Shown: positions 1 through 7,410 of the stretch, piece after piece
Layout: each line of letters opens with the position of its first letter
Numbering within the stretch: the stretch's first letter is position 1
Assembly (NCBI GenBank): GCA_910587545.1
Contig: CAJUMI010000048.1
Coordinates: forward strand, 1-18,387
Direction: 5' to 3'
Source of the DNA: an uncultured Muribaculaceae bacterium
GTDB lineage: Bacteria > Bacteroidota > Bacteroidia > Bacteroidales > Muribaculaceae
DNA: 18,387 nucleotides
The notes under the pieces: model-generated
The model's database searches: none
The model's input: only the letters and a program-made list of their open reading frames with translations
What the model was told of the DNA's origin: nothing
Made by a program: the position numbers and the translations under genes

Positions 1-166
1 CGAAGCCGAAGGACTCGGCGGTTATCCCGGGAGCAATGACTTCAAGGTCGGAAAACCTGGGAACAACACCGCATCTGGGTACGTTTCCTTGTTCATTAAC
101 TCGATTTCCGGCAAAATCCTTGCAGATTCTGAGGATTCTGACGAGATTTGCTATGAAGTTGCGCAT
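1..166 (-). CDS. IS982-family transposase, N-terminal part only
   Basis: An ATG at 166 opens a minus-strand frame that stays open for 55 codons to the window edge. The product begins MRNFIANLVRILRICKDFAG and continues with a VPRFSDLEVIA-type stretch at about residues 35-45, then an ITAESFGF-like stretch. A basic N-terminus followed by a 'PxFSDxEVIAL...AES' block is what I know from the start of Bacteroidota IS982 transposases. The DDE catalytic domain would lie outside the window, so I cannot tell whether the copy is intact. Plus-strand frames over the same bases (to 205 and 263) are read as antisense. Family assignment is by pattern memory, not by search. Confidence 0.62.
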   Translation of the reverse strand, partial: MRNFIANLVRILRICKDFAGNRVNEQGNVPRCGVVPRFSDLEVIAPGITAESFGF

Positions 167-196
167 AAGCAGTGCATTAGTAGTCAACGGTGTGGT
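1..196 (-). mobile_element. 5' end of an IS982-type insertion sequence, cut by the window edge
   Basis: The region carries the first codons of an IS982-like transposase read leftward and continues beyond position 1. Reading the minus strand, the sequence from 196 begins ACCACACCGTTGAC. IS982-family ends commonly begin with ACC, so 196 is a reasonable outer boundary. It sits where the sequence changes from mixed composition to the AT-rich gap that follows. The other end is not in view, so neither the terminal inverted repeat nor a target duplication can be confirmed. The boundary is inference; that this is a transposase gene is better supported. Confidence 0.5.
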
Positions 197-327
197 TACC
201 ACTAATTCACTAATAATCTGTAAATTGTGCAACTTTTTAATTTATAAATATTTAGAATTTTAATTCAACCAACGGGTTTATTATATGTTTTTAATTATAT
301 CATTGCGCAAATTTAGTATTATCGGGT
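197..327. other. AT-rich gap between the IS end and the sufE terminator
   Basis: This stretch is AT-rich with no convincing reading frame. A minus-strand TAAATTTG (308-315) resembles a -7 box pointing at the IS, but has no -33 element. Nothing else is recognisable. Confidence 0.4.
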
Positions 328-359
328 AAAAAAATAGCCTATGAATTTCTCATAAGCTA
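328..359 (-). terminator. Intrinsic terminator of the glutaminyl cyclase-sufE unit
   Basis: On the minus strand a 10-bp stem (arms 350-359 and 335-344, with one G-U pair) closes a five-base loop and is followed at once by seven T residues (328-334). It lies 28 bp downstream of the sufE stop codon. This is the clearest intrinsic terminator in the window. On the plus strand there is no U-run, so it should act in one direction only. Confidence 0.85.
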
Positions 360-386
360 CCGAAATTAATCTTAATCGAAAATATT

Positions 387-830
387 TCAGAGGTCCGTTC
401 CAAGAGATTGCGAGCGAGCCTTGAACGCCATCGCATACATTTTCATCTGTTTTACCATAGCCAGCAAGCCGTTGCTGCGGGTGGGAGACAAATGCTCGCC
501 GAGACCGATGTCATTGATAAAATGGAGATCGGCATCAATTATCTCATCGGGAGTATGTCCATTGAGGACACTGATCAGCAATGAAATTATACCCTTCACT
601 ATTATAGCGTCGCTGTCGGCGGCAAAGTGTACCAGGCCGTCTCCATCAATCTCCGCGTCAAGCCATACCCGGCTCTGACATCCTTCGATAAGGTTCTGCG
701 GAGTCTTTTTACTTTCGCTGATCTCGGGCAAAGCATTACCGAGATCGATTATATATCCGTAGCGGTCCATCCAGTCGTCGATATCGGCGAATTCGGCCGC
801 AAGCTCCTGCTGACGTTCTTCTATGCTCAT
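387..830 (-). CDS. sufE: SufE-family cysteine desulfuration protein
   Basis: The 147-residue product matches the small SufE/CsdE fold in length and pattern. Cys51, in the stretch IEGCQSRVW, is at the position of the sulfur-accepting cysteine of this family. SufE takes the persulfide sulfur released by a SufS/CsdA cysteine desulfurase and passes it to Fe-S scaffold proteins in the cytoplasm. The ATG at 830 overlaps the stop codon of the upstream glutaminyl cyclase gene by one base (TAATG), so the two are probably translated in a coupled way from one transcript. A strong terminator follows. No desulfurase gene lies nearby. Whether this is a general SufE or a CsdE-like partner of TcdA cannot be told from the sequence alone. 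Confidence 0.92.
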   Translation of the reverse strand: MSIEERQQELAAEFADIDDWMDRYGYIIDLGNALPEISESKKTPQNLIEGCQSRVWLDAEIDGDGLVHFAADSDAIIVKGIISLLISVLNGHTPDEIIDADLHFINDIGLGEHLSPTRSNGLLAMVKQMKMYAMAFKARSQSLGTDL

Positions 831-1840
831 TATATTGATTTTTCTTTATATATGACATTAAGCACAGTATTGCCGACGGCTTCGAGCGTCTTTCGGCTGA
901 TATGCTGCATGTCGTCGTCAAGCGTGTGCCAGGTGGCGGGAAAGCTACCCGTCAGATCACTCATATTCTCTATAATATCTGTTGTCGGTATGCCTGCATC
1001 GATCAGAAAGACATGATCATCGACCACCGCGCCACCGACACTATTGACAAAAATATCGTCATAGCCAAGCGATCTGGCCTCGGCCCATACTTTAACCGTC
1101 GCGCTACGCGCCTTGCTGTTGGACAACTGTTCACGATGGAAACGAGCATCCTGACCTCCGACCATATCAAGCAGTATGCCGTATGAAGGACGATTGGCCC
1201 TATTATAGGGCATATGCTCGACCCAATACTGGGTGCCGAGACACCATGTCTCATCATTATTGACAAACCCATTGCTGTTGCCGTAATCCTCGGCATCAGT
1301 AAACAGGATATCAACGCCGCACTCGGGAGCCTTAAGCCCGAGATTACGGGCGATCTCAAGGATCACACCTACCCCGCTACCTCCGTCGTTTGCACCGGGA
1401 ACAGGCTGTTCGCGATGCTCTTCGGTCGACTCCATGTTGGCCCAAGGACGAGTGTCCCAATGCGCCACGAGAAGCACACGATTGACCGCATCGCTGTTAT
1501 ACTTTGCAAAAATATTATTAATCGGAAGTTTGTCTCCGTTGAATGCCTCGACTACCACTTTCTGCTCGATTACGGTATCTGCCCCGAAACGTTCCAGACG
1601 ATCAACGAGATAGCGGCCGCATGACTTATGAGACTCGGTTCCGGGTACGCGCGGGCCGAACGCAACTTGATCAGCTATATAACGATATGCGCTGTCCTTG
1701 TCAAAAGATCCGAGCAATACCGGCTTTTCGGCCGTCCTTTCCTGATCGGATTTTGTCTGCGTGGATTTTCCGCATGAATACAATGATGCCTGAAACAATA
1801 AAACTGTAAATAATATGATCGGTAACCTATACATTTTCAT
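830..1840 (-). CDS. Type II glutaminyl-peptide cyclotransferase, M28-fold lipoprotein
   Basis: The product is 336 residues from the ATG at 1840. It has an N-terminal lipoprotein signal: charged start, hydrophobic segment at residues 5-20, lipobox LYSC with Cys23. Motifs follow the zinc-dependent glutaminyl cyclase/M28 order: HWDTRPW at 127-133, GANDGGSG at 149-156 (Asp152), TDAEDYG at 181-187 (Glu184), LLDMVGG at 223-229 and TWHTLDD at 303-309 (His305). Asp152, Glu184 and His305 are the expected zinc ligands. Such enzymes convert N-terminal Gln to pyroglutamate on exported proteins; Bacteroidota use a membrane-anchored form. A TTG at 1855 is also in frame, but it lies at or before the transcription start predicted from the TAACTTTG box, so 1840 (or ATG 1834) is preferred. 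A general M28 aminopeptidase is the alternative. Confidence 0.8.
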   Translation of the reverse strand: MKMYRLPIILFTVLLFQASLYSCGKSTQTKSDQERTAEKPVLLGSFDKDSAYRYIADQVAFGPRVPGTESHKSCGRYLVDRLERFGADTVIEQKVVVEAFNGDKLPINNIFAKYNSDAVNRVLLVAHWDTRPWANMESTEEHREQPVPGANDGGSGVGVILEIARNLGLKAPECGVDILFTDAEDYGNSNGFVNNDETWCLGTQYWVEHMPYNRANRPSYGILLDMVGGQDARFHREQLSNSKARSATVKVWAEARSLGYDDIFVNSVGGAVVDDHVFLIDAGIPTTDIIENMSDLTGSFPATWHTLDDDMQHISRKTLEAVGNTVLNVIYKEKSI

Positions 1841-1857
1841 TTTGCTGCAAGACAACG

Positions 1858-1887
1858 CAAAGTTACGAAAAAGTTACAAGATCACAA
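1858..1887 (-). promoter_or_regulatory. Bacteroidota-type promoter for glutaminyl cyclase-sufE
   Basis: On the minus strand TTG (1885-1887) is followed after 19 bp by TAACTTTG (1858-1865), matching the Bacteroidota primary sigma consensus TTG-N19-20-TAnnTTTG. Transcription should start near 1850, giving a leader of only about ten bases before the ATG at 1840. The promoter sits in the gap after the tcdA stop, so it separates the two leftward units. Confidence 0.7.
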
Positions 1888-1912
1888 CAAACAAGAGACA
1901 TTAATTTAAAAT

Positions 1913-2689
1913 TTAAACTATTTTAACAGCATCCCCGGCTACGATATTCTCCACTACCAACCCGGCCAGTGTTAGCCCGAAAATAGCGGTTATATGCATG
2001 AGCGAGCCGTTGATCCGAGCCTTATCCGAGGGTTTAAGACCTGACGGATAGCCCGCGACGAGTGATTCGTCTGTCCCTGCATTGTTTCTAAGCAGTTCAT
2101 CGCTATAGACACATTGAAATTTACGCTTCGGTCCCATACCGCTTTTCTTGAAACGCTGTCTCAGCGCACGTGCAAGCGGACAGCCCTTAACCTTCCAGAA
2201 CTCGGCGACCTTCACCTTTGTCGGATCAAGTTTAAGAGCCGCCCCCATAGACGAAAAAAACTTAGCCCGGGAACGCGTAGCCAATTCGATAAGCAAAGCC
2301 TTGTCTTTAAGGGAATCTATTGCATCTATGACATAGTCGTAGCCATCAAGGTCAAATCGCCCGGCAGTTTCCGCTGAAAAGACTTCACAGCGCGCATCGA
2401 TCTCGACTGTCGGGTTGATTGAGAGGAGATGCGACTTCATGGCCTCGACTTTGATCTGTCCTACGGTGTCGAGCGTCGCGATTGACTGACGGTTGATATT
2501 GCTAACGGCAACCCGATCACAATCGACGACCGTGATATGCTTCAACCCTGTCCTGACGAGGCTCTCCGCACACCACGACCCTACACCGCCAATGCCAAAC
2601 ACGATCACTCTGCATCGCGAAAGGCGTTCCATTACGTTGTCGCCCAACAATCTTCGCGAACGACTGAATATTTCGTCACCGGTTAACAT
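1913..2689 (-). CDS. tcdA: tRNA threonylcarbamoyladenosine dehydratase (TcdA/CsdL)
   Basis: From the ATG at 2689 the product is 258 residues, close to the family length. It has the E1-like/ThiF ATP-binding fold: GIGGVGSW near residues 32-39, the VVDCD...NINRQ block near 54-68, and VIDAIDS near 120-126. TcdA uses ATP to cyclise t6A to ct6A at position 37 of ANN-decoding tRNAs. Start choice: a GTG at 2704, four bases after the stop of the upstream sugar transferase, would add MLFER. The ATG aligns better with how E. coli TcdA begins, but both are possible. The close spacing implies one transcript with the sugar transferase. No terminator is obvious downstream; the gap has only AT-rich sequence and the next promoter. 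Confidence 0.9.
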   Translation of the reverse strand: MLTGDEIFSRSRRLLGDNVMERLSRCRVIVFGIGGVGSWCAESLVRTGLKHITVVDCDRVAVSNINRQSIATLDTVGQIKVEAMKSHLLSINPTVEIDARCEVFSAETAGRFDLDGYDYVIDAIDSLKDKALLIELATRSRAKFFSSMGAALKLDPTKVKVAEFWKVKGCPLARALRQRFKKSGMGPKRKFQCVYSDELLRNNAGTDESLVAGYPSGLKPSDKARINGSLMHITAIFGLTLAGLVVENIVAGDAVKIV

Positions 2690-2707
2690 CCTCTCAAACA
2701 GCACACA

Positions 2708-4108
2708 TCAATAAGCATTACGTTCACCCTGAAACACATTCAGAACAGTGCGGACAATTATCTTCATATCCAGCAAAAATGTCCAGTTCTCGATGTACCA
2801 GACATCATATTCGACGCGCCGCTCCATCTTCCACAACTGATCGGTCACACCGCGGTAGCCGTTAACCTGAGCCCACCCCGTGATGCCGGGCTTCACGATA
2901 TGACGCGCCATATAATGCGTGATGAGTTTTGAATAGTCCTCGGTATGCTTGAGCATATGGGGACGCGGACCAACGACCGACATATCACCCTTCCATACAT
3001 TGATAAACTGCGGCAACTCGTCGATACTCGACTTACGCAGAATGTCGCCGAGGCGTGTCTTGCGTTTGTCGTTGGCCGTAGCCTGACATGTGTCGGCATC
3101 TTTGTTGACCCTCATAGTCCTGAATTTCAAACATTCAAATGAACGGCCCTCATAGCCTGTCCTTTTCTGCCGGAAATAGATCGGTCCCGGAGATGACAAC
3201 TTTATCGCGATCGCCACCGGAATAAATATCAACGGATAAAGCGTCACAAGGAAAATCGACGACGCGACTATGTCGAACACGCGCTTACTTGCCGCATTGA
3301 AGGGATTTTTCAACGGATTGCGCCGCCCGGCAAGTACAGTCATAGAACCGATGCTGTGAAGATCAAAACCTCGTCCGAGCGACGGATCGGCATTCGGCAC
3401 AAGAAAAAATTCGACATGATTGCCGTCGGCCAGCTTGATCACACGCTGCATCGTGCCGTCGCTGTCATTGGACTCGGTGTAATATATCTGGTCGACACTG
3501 TGCTCGATGACAAAACGCTCAAGCTCATCTATATCGCCAACATATTCATCGCCATACCCGAATCCGTCGTCACAACGCCTTCCGAAAAAGCCGAGCATCC
3601 GGTAGCCATAGCCGGGATCGGAATTCAGTTCGTCGCGCAGCCGCTCCGAGGTGCGGTTAGTCCCGACAATCACGGCCCGGGTGAAATTATAGCCGCGCCT
3701 CCTGTAATTCTTCACGAGTCGACGCGACAGGACATTCCACAGCGGCAATGCGACAATCATCATCGCATAATAGACCAGGTAGAGCAAGACAGGTATGATT
3801 GACCGGCTGAGTATCTCGCTGAGCGACAGGAAAAACAAGGCATGAAGGCCGACATTGACCAGCCCTTCCGCCACAACCCTGTCAAGCAGTATCGTCCTAT
3901 CCTTATGTCTTAGCCCGCGGTTTCTGACAAGCACAGCCATATAGCTGACGTTGACAAGCACCCACAGCAGTTTGTGATCATCCGCATCGACCGGCTCAGA
4001 AACGCACAAAGCCAATGCGAAGACGAGATCAAACAATGCAAGATCGCTCAGGCTGTAGCACAACCTGAGGTACTTGCCCCACCCTGACTGATGGCGTCTC
4101 ACAGACAT
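2708..4108 (-). CDS. Undecaprenyl-phosphate sugar phosphotransferase (WcaJ-type)
   Basis: This 466-residue polytopic protein has the full-length WcaJ/WbaP layout. The N-terminal half has several hydrophobic segments (about 20-125). A nucleotide-sugar-like domain at about 141-250 starts with AVIVGTNRTS. A membrane helix at about 277-303 precedes the catalytic domain with ECLKFRTM (325-332), SIDELPQF (361-368, the catalytic Asp-Glu pair), VGPRP (379-383) and KPGITGWAQVNG (406-417). The enzyme transfers a sugar-1-phosphate, usually glucose or galactose, from UDP-sugar to undecaprenyl phosphate at the inner membrane, priming exopolysaccharide, capsule or O-antigen assembly. The donor sugar cannot be read from sequence. 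No glycosyltransferases adjoin it; its neighbours are DUF349 (33 bp upstream) and tcdA, so it seems to sit outside a classical polysaccharide locus. Confidence 0.92.
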   Translation of the reverse strand: MSVRRHQSGWGKYLRLCYSLSDLALFDLVFALALCVSEPVDADDHKLLWVLVNVSYMAVLVRNRGLRHKDRTILLDRVVAEGLVNVGLHALFFLSLSEILSRSIIPVLLYLVYYAMMIVALPLWNVLSRRLVKNYRRRGYNFTRAVIVGTNRTSERLRDELNSDPGYGYRMLGFFGRRCDDGFGYGDEYVGDIDELERFVIEHSVDQIYYTESNDSDGTMQRVIKLADGNHVEFFLVPNADPSLGRGFDLHSIGSMTVLAGRRNPLKNPFNAASKRVFDIVASSIFLVTLYPLIFIPVAIAIKLSSPGPIYFRQKRTGYEGRSFECLKFRTMRVNKDADTCQATANDKRKTRLGDILRKSSIDELPQFINVWKGDMSVVGPRPHMLKHTEDYSKLITHYMARHIVKPGITGWAQVNGYRGVTDQLWKMERRVEYDVWYIENWTFLLDMKIIVRTVLNVFQGERNAY

Positions 4109-4141
4109 AACACTGTATATCTTGACTTGTATTGTTTTCTT

Positions 4142-6040
4142 TTAAAGTTTACTGTCTATCAGTTTAACCTTCTGATCAATCATCTCGAGATCAGCTTTGA
4201 TACGTTCGACCTTTCGCTGGAACTCACGCAACATCGAGTCGCCGGTCTTGCTTTTTGACGACAGGAAGCCCATATTGTTCTCGTAAGTTCTCAGCTCGTT
4301 GCGCTTGGCGTCGGCGGCGCGCAACAGCTTCTCGCGCTCGCGGTAGAGTTTGTTGGAGTCGCCTTCGATCTCAGCGACTGAAGTCTCAAAACGGTTCATC
4401 CTCGCACGGTTCTCGCGCACATTGAGCGCATCGCGGAGCTCGTTGACCTTCTCGCGGTATGCATCATATACCCTGTCTTTCTCTCTGAAAGGCACATGGC
4501 CGATCTGCTGCCATTCGTCCTGCAACGCATGAAGCCGGGCGAGAGCCTCGTCGCGGTCCTGCCGGGGATCAATCTCAGCCAGACGGGCTATCACGTCGCG
4601 CTTTGCCTTGAGATTGGCATTTTCGGTCTGACGTACTCCTGACGTGGCTTTCTTTTTCTGCTCGAAGAAATGGTCACATGCGGCAAGAAAGCGCTGCCAG
4701 ATCGCATCGCTGTTTTTCTTACCGACGGTGCCTATGGTCTTCCATTCTTTCTGCATGGCTACAAACTCGTCGGTAGACTTGCGCCAGTCAGTACTGTCTT
4801 TCAACGCTTCAGCACGCTCGGCAAGAGCCGTCTTGGCTGCGAAATTCTTAGCATGCTCGTCGCGGGTGTTAGCATAAAATTCGGCCTTGGCTGCGAAGAA
4901 TTTGTCACATATCCCACGGAAGCGGGCAAAGAGCTGATTGTTCATCTTGCGTGATGCAAATCCGAGCTTCTTCCAGTCTGCCTGCGCCTCAATTATTGTT
5001 TTGGTCATCGCATCCCATGCTCCAAACGATTTCAGAGACGAATAATCGAGAGCCTCGACGCGTTCGCAGATAGCAATCTTACCGGCCTCGTTCTCCGCTT
5101 CTCTGGCTTTACGGGCTTCGAAATGGGCCTGATAGCGCTTGTTCACCTCGGCCGACGCCGACTTGAACTTATCCCAGATCTCTTCTCTGATCTCTTTTGC
5201 AACCGGACCGATCTGACGCCACTTGTTATGGAGTTCCTGCAGGCGGCGGTATGCGGTGATCACATCCTCTTCAGACACAAGAGCCTCGGCCTCATTGAGA
5301 AGCAGCTGCTTGCTGTCGAGATTCTTTTTGAAATCATAGTCGCGCAGTTCCTTGTTGATCTTAAGATTGTCGGAATAACGTTCACGTGCTTCCTGGAAAC
5401 GCTTCCATACACCTGTCTCCTCTGTCGCGGCAACGTCGCCTGTCGCGTTAAACTCGTCCTGGAGCTCTCTGTAACGCGCAAACGTGCGATTGACGTTGTC
5501 CGTATCCTCGGCAAGAGCTATAATACTTTCGATGATTTCATTCTTACGCCTGAGATTGTCGGCCTTCAGCACTTCCTGCTCGGCGGCATAAGCAGCCTTG
5601 CGCTCTCTTGCTACGTTAAGCAGCGCAAGCATCTCCTTGCCGGCCTCATCCTGATCCTCGACGAAGTCCTCGGACGCATTGCCTTCTTCGATCCAGCGGG
5701 CACGGGCAAGTTCGGTCTCATTCTTGTGGAGTGTGACATACTGCTGACGCATACGTCGCAACTCGTCGCCCGACACTTCGGCCGGATCTTTGTCAGCGAG
5801 TTCGCGAGCCCTTGCGAGCAGCGAATCCTTTGAAATTTCATTATCTGTCGAAACCTGTTCGTCCAAGCCTTCGGTCATTTCTTCTTCGGCTGCAGCTTCG
5901 GGATCTGACTGCTGACCGTCAGCGGGGTTGACTGTTTCAAGTTCAGCATTCTCGATGGCGCCTTCGACGGGCGTCTGTTTCAAGGTCTGTTCCTCTGCGG
6001 CCAAGCCGGCAGCGGAAGGGTCACACATTTCCATATTCAT
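4142..6040 (-). CDS. DUF349 repeat protein
   Basis: The product has 632 residues and is strongly charged and helical. After an acidic, Glu-rich N-terminus (about 1-70), it has about five DUF349-type repeats of roughly 70 residues. Their cores are an Trp-centred 'LQ..W..IG' or related block and an 'IW..F' block: near 190-220, 267-300, 350-380, 427-460 and 505-535. The C-terminus (about 540-632) is predicted coiled coil. The molecular role of DUF349 is not established to my knowledge; no membrane segment or signal peptide is visible, so a cytoplasmic, structural or nucleic-acid-associated role is only a guess. It probably heads the leftward unit with the sugar transferase 33 bp downstream, since I see no promoter box in that gap. 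Confidence 0.88.
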   Translation of the reverse strand: MNMEMCDPSAAGLAAEEQTLKQTPVEGAIENAELETVNPADGQQSDPEAAAEEEMTEGLDEQVSTDNEISKDSLLARARELADKDPAEVSGDELRRMRQQYVTLHKNETELARARWIEEGNASEDFVEDQDEAGKEMLALLNVARERKAAYAAEQEVLKADNLRRKNEIIESIIALAEDTDNVNRTFARYRELQDEFNATGDVAATEETGVWKRFQEARERYSDNLKINKELRDYDFKKNLDSKQLLLNEAEALVSEEDVITAYRRLQELHNKWRQIGPVAKEIREEIWDKFKSASAEVNKRYQAHFEARKAREAENEAGKIAICERVEALDYSSLKSFGAWDAMTKTIIEAQADWKKLGFASRKMNNQLFARFRGICDKFFAAKAEFYANTRDEHAKNFAAKTALAERAEALKDSTDWRKSTDEFVAMQKEWKTIGTVGKKNSDAIWQRFLAACDHFFEQKKKATSGVRQTENANLKAKRDVIARLAEIDPRQDRDEALARLHALQDEWQQIGHVPFREKDRVYDAYREKVNELRDALNVRENRARMNRFETSVAEIEGDSNKLYREREKLLRAADAKRNELRTYENNMGFLSSKSKTGDSMLREFQRKVERIKADLEMIDQKVKLIDSKL

Positions 6041-6083
6041 TAATATTAGTTATTTACATGACGGTCATAATCCATCACAGCGC

Positions 6084-6114
6084 CAAATTTAGTAAAAAAC
6101 TTTCACACTTGTAA
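6084..6114 (-). promoter_or_regulatory. Probable promoter of the DUF349 unit
   Basis: The minus strand has TAAATTTG at 6084-6091, a match to TAnnTTTG. The -33 element is imperfect: TTA rather than TTG at 6112-6114, 20 bp upstream. The predicted leader is about 37 bases. It is divergent from the alcohol dehydrogenase promoter. Confidence 0.5.
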
Positions 6115-6123
6115 CCTTATTAC

Positions 6124-6131
6124 TATTTTTG
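6124..6131 (+). promoter_or_regulatory. Possible -7 box for the alcohol dehydrogenase
   Basis: TATTTTTG fits TAnnTTTG, but I see no TTG at the right distance upstream. If used, transcription would start near 6138 and the leader would contain the palindrome at 6143-6160. Confidence 0.35.
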
Positions 6132-6142
6132 TTCACATTTTT

Positions 6143-6160
6143 GGTTCGGAATTTCGAACC
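6143..6160. promoter_or_regulatory. 18-bp palindrome upstream of the alcohol dehydrogenase
   Basis: GGTTCGGAATTTCGAACC is symmetric in eight of nine base pairs. It lies immediately downstream of the possible -7 box at 6124-6131 and 57 bp before the start codon. This is the position expected for a repressor operator, or for a short RNA hairpin with a six-base loop at the 5' end of the message. A second small hairpin (CCGC/GCGG arms, 6166-6178) follows. The regulator is unknown. Confidence 0.4.
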
Positions 6161-6216
6161 ATCGCCCGCTTAAGGCGGTTTATAATCAATAAGATCGACC
6201 AAATAGCATTCATCAT

Positions 6217-7410
6217 ATGGATAACTTCACCTTCTATAGCCCGACACTCTATGAATTCGGACGCGGAGCCGAAGAAAAGACGGGCATGCTGACTTTCCTC
6301 ATGGGAGTCAACAAAGTCATGATCGTTTTCGGTAAAAAATATGTCAAAGCCAACGGCTTGCTCGACCGCATAGAGACCTCTCTGTCGACTATCGGCATCG
6401 AATATGTCGAGTTCGGCGGCATTGAGGCTAACCCGACAGACGACAAGGTATATGAAGCCATTAATCTGGCCCGCAACAAACATGTCGACGGCCTTCTCGC
6501 CATAGGAGGCGGATCGGTTATCGACACGGCAAAGGCCATCGCCGCCGGAGTCCCCTATGACGGTGATTTCTGGGATTTTTTCTCGGGCAAATCGGTTGTA
6601 AAAAACGCCCTGCCAGTCGGCGTGGTCCTGACTATCCCCGGCGCAGGCAGCGAAGGCTCGGGCAATGCGGTCATCACAAAGCGCGAGACCCTGCAGAAGA
6701 TCAGTCTGCGGACCGACAGCATACTGAAGCCGCGTTTCGCCATAGTCGACCCAGAACTGACATTTACCCTCAGTGCCTATCAGACGGCCTGCGGAATTGT
6801 CGACATGATGTCACATATCATGGAACGCTATTTTTCGCCGACAAGCCGCGTCGAAGTCTCCGACCGTCTTGCCGAAGGTATTCTAATGGCCCTCGTGAAC
6901 GAGGCACCCAAAGCACTCACCGACCCGACCGACTATCAGGCACGCGCCAACATCGAATGGGCGGGCACACTCGCCCACAACGGACTGGTAGGTTGCGGAC
7001 GCCGCGAGGATTGGGTGTCACACTTCATGGAACATGAGATAAGCGCCGTCTACGGCGTGACTCACGGAGCCGGGCTCGCGGTCGTCATCCCGGCCTGGAT
7101 GGCCTTCATGGCACATCACAAGCCATCGAAAGTCGCACAGTTAGGCCGGCGTGTATTCGGCGTCGACGCTCCCGACGACCGATCAGCCGCAATCGAGGCC
7201 GTGGCGTCGCTGCGCGCCTTCTTCAGCGCCGTACTCCGTATGCCACTGACGTTCAAAGCCCTCGGCATTGCCGAACCCGACATCGACCTGCTTGTCCGAA
7301 AGCTCCACGAAGACAAGGGTGAGACGATCGGCGGATATTACCGACTGACAGCCAAAGACACACGTCAGATCTACGAACTGATGCTCGCCGATCCAGCGTC
7401 AGACAGGTGA
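6217..7410 (+). CDS. Iron-containing alcohol dehydrogenase (butanol dehydrogenase/YqhD-like)
   Basis: The 397-residue product has the group III alcohol dehydrogenase plan: an N-terminal NAD(P)-binding domain with AIGGGSVIDTAKA at 95-107 and PGAGSEGSGN at 141-150, then an all-helical metal domain. The metal ligands expected from E. coli YqhD (Asp, His, His, His) correspond to Asp196, His200, His269 and His283, all present. It should interconvert aldehydes or ketones and alcohols in the cytoplasm, using NAD(P)H and probably Fe2+ or Zn2+. Substrate is unknown; YqhD-like enzymes often remove reactive aldehydes. It is a single-gene unit with a palindrome in its leader. Its 3' end overlaps the convergent DUF2851 gene by 12 bp. 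Confidence 0.92.
   Translation: MDNFTFYSPTLYEFGRGAEEKTGMLTFLMGVNKVMIVFGKKYVKANGLLDRIETSLSTIGIEYVEFGGIEANPTDDKVYEAINLARNKHVDGLLAIGGGSVIDTAKAIAAGVPYDGDFWDFFSGKSVVKNALPVGVVLTIPGAGSEGSGNAVITKRETLQKISLRTDSILKPRFAIVDPELTFTLSAYQTACGIVDMMSHIMERYFSPTSRVEVSDRLAEGILMALVNEAPKALTDPTDYQARANIEWAGTLAHNGLVGCGRREDWVSHFMEHEISAVYGVTHGAGLAVVIPAWMAFMAHHKPSKVAQLGRRVFGVDAPDDRSAAIEAVASLRAFFSAVLRMPLTFKALGIAEPDIDLLVRKLHEDKGETIGGYYRLTAKDTRQIYELMLADPASDR

Noticed and set aside
36..263. Plus-strand frame at the left edge, plus another open to 205
   Set aside because: Both lie antisense to the IS982-like transposase start and show no family pattern; the minus-strand reading makes a recognisable product.
5123..5833. 236-codon plus-strand frame inside the DUF349 gene
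   Set aside because: It is antisense to a charged repetitive coding sequence, which tends to leave long open complementary frames. No promoter, start context or family pattern.
7399..7410. 12-bp overlap of convergent genes as a sign of a frameshift or annotation error
   Set aside because: Both reading frames are intact to normal family lengths; short tail-to-tail overlaps are common, and a similar 7-bp one occurs at 17507-17513.
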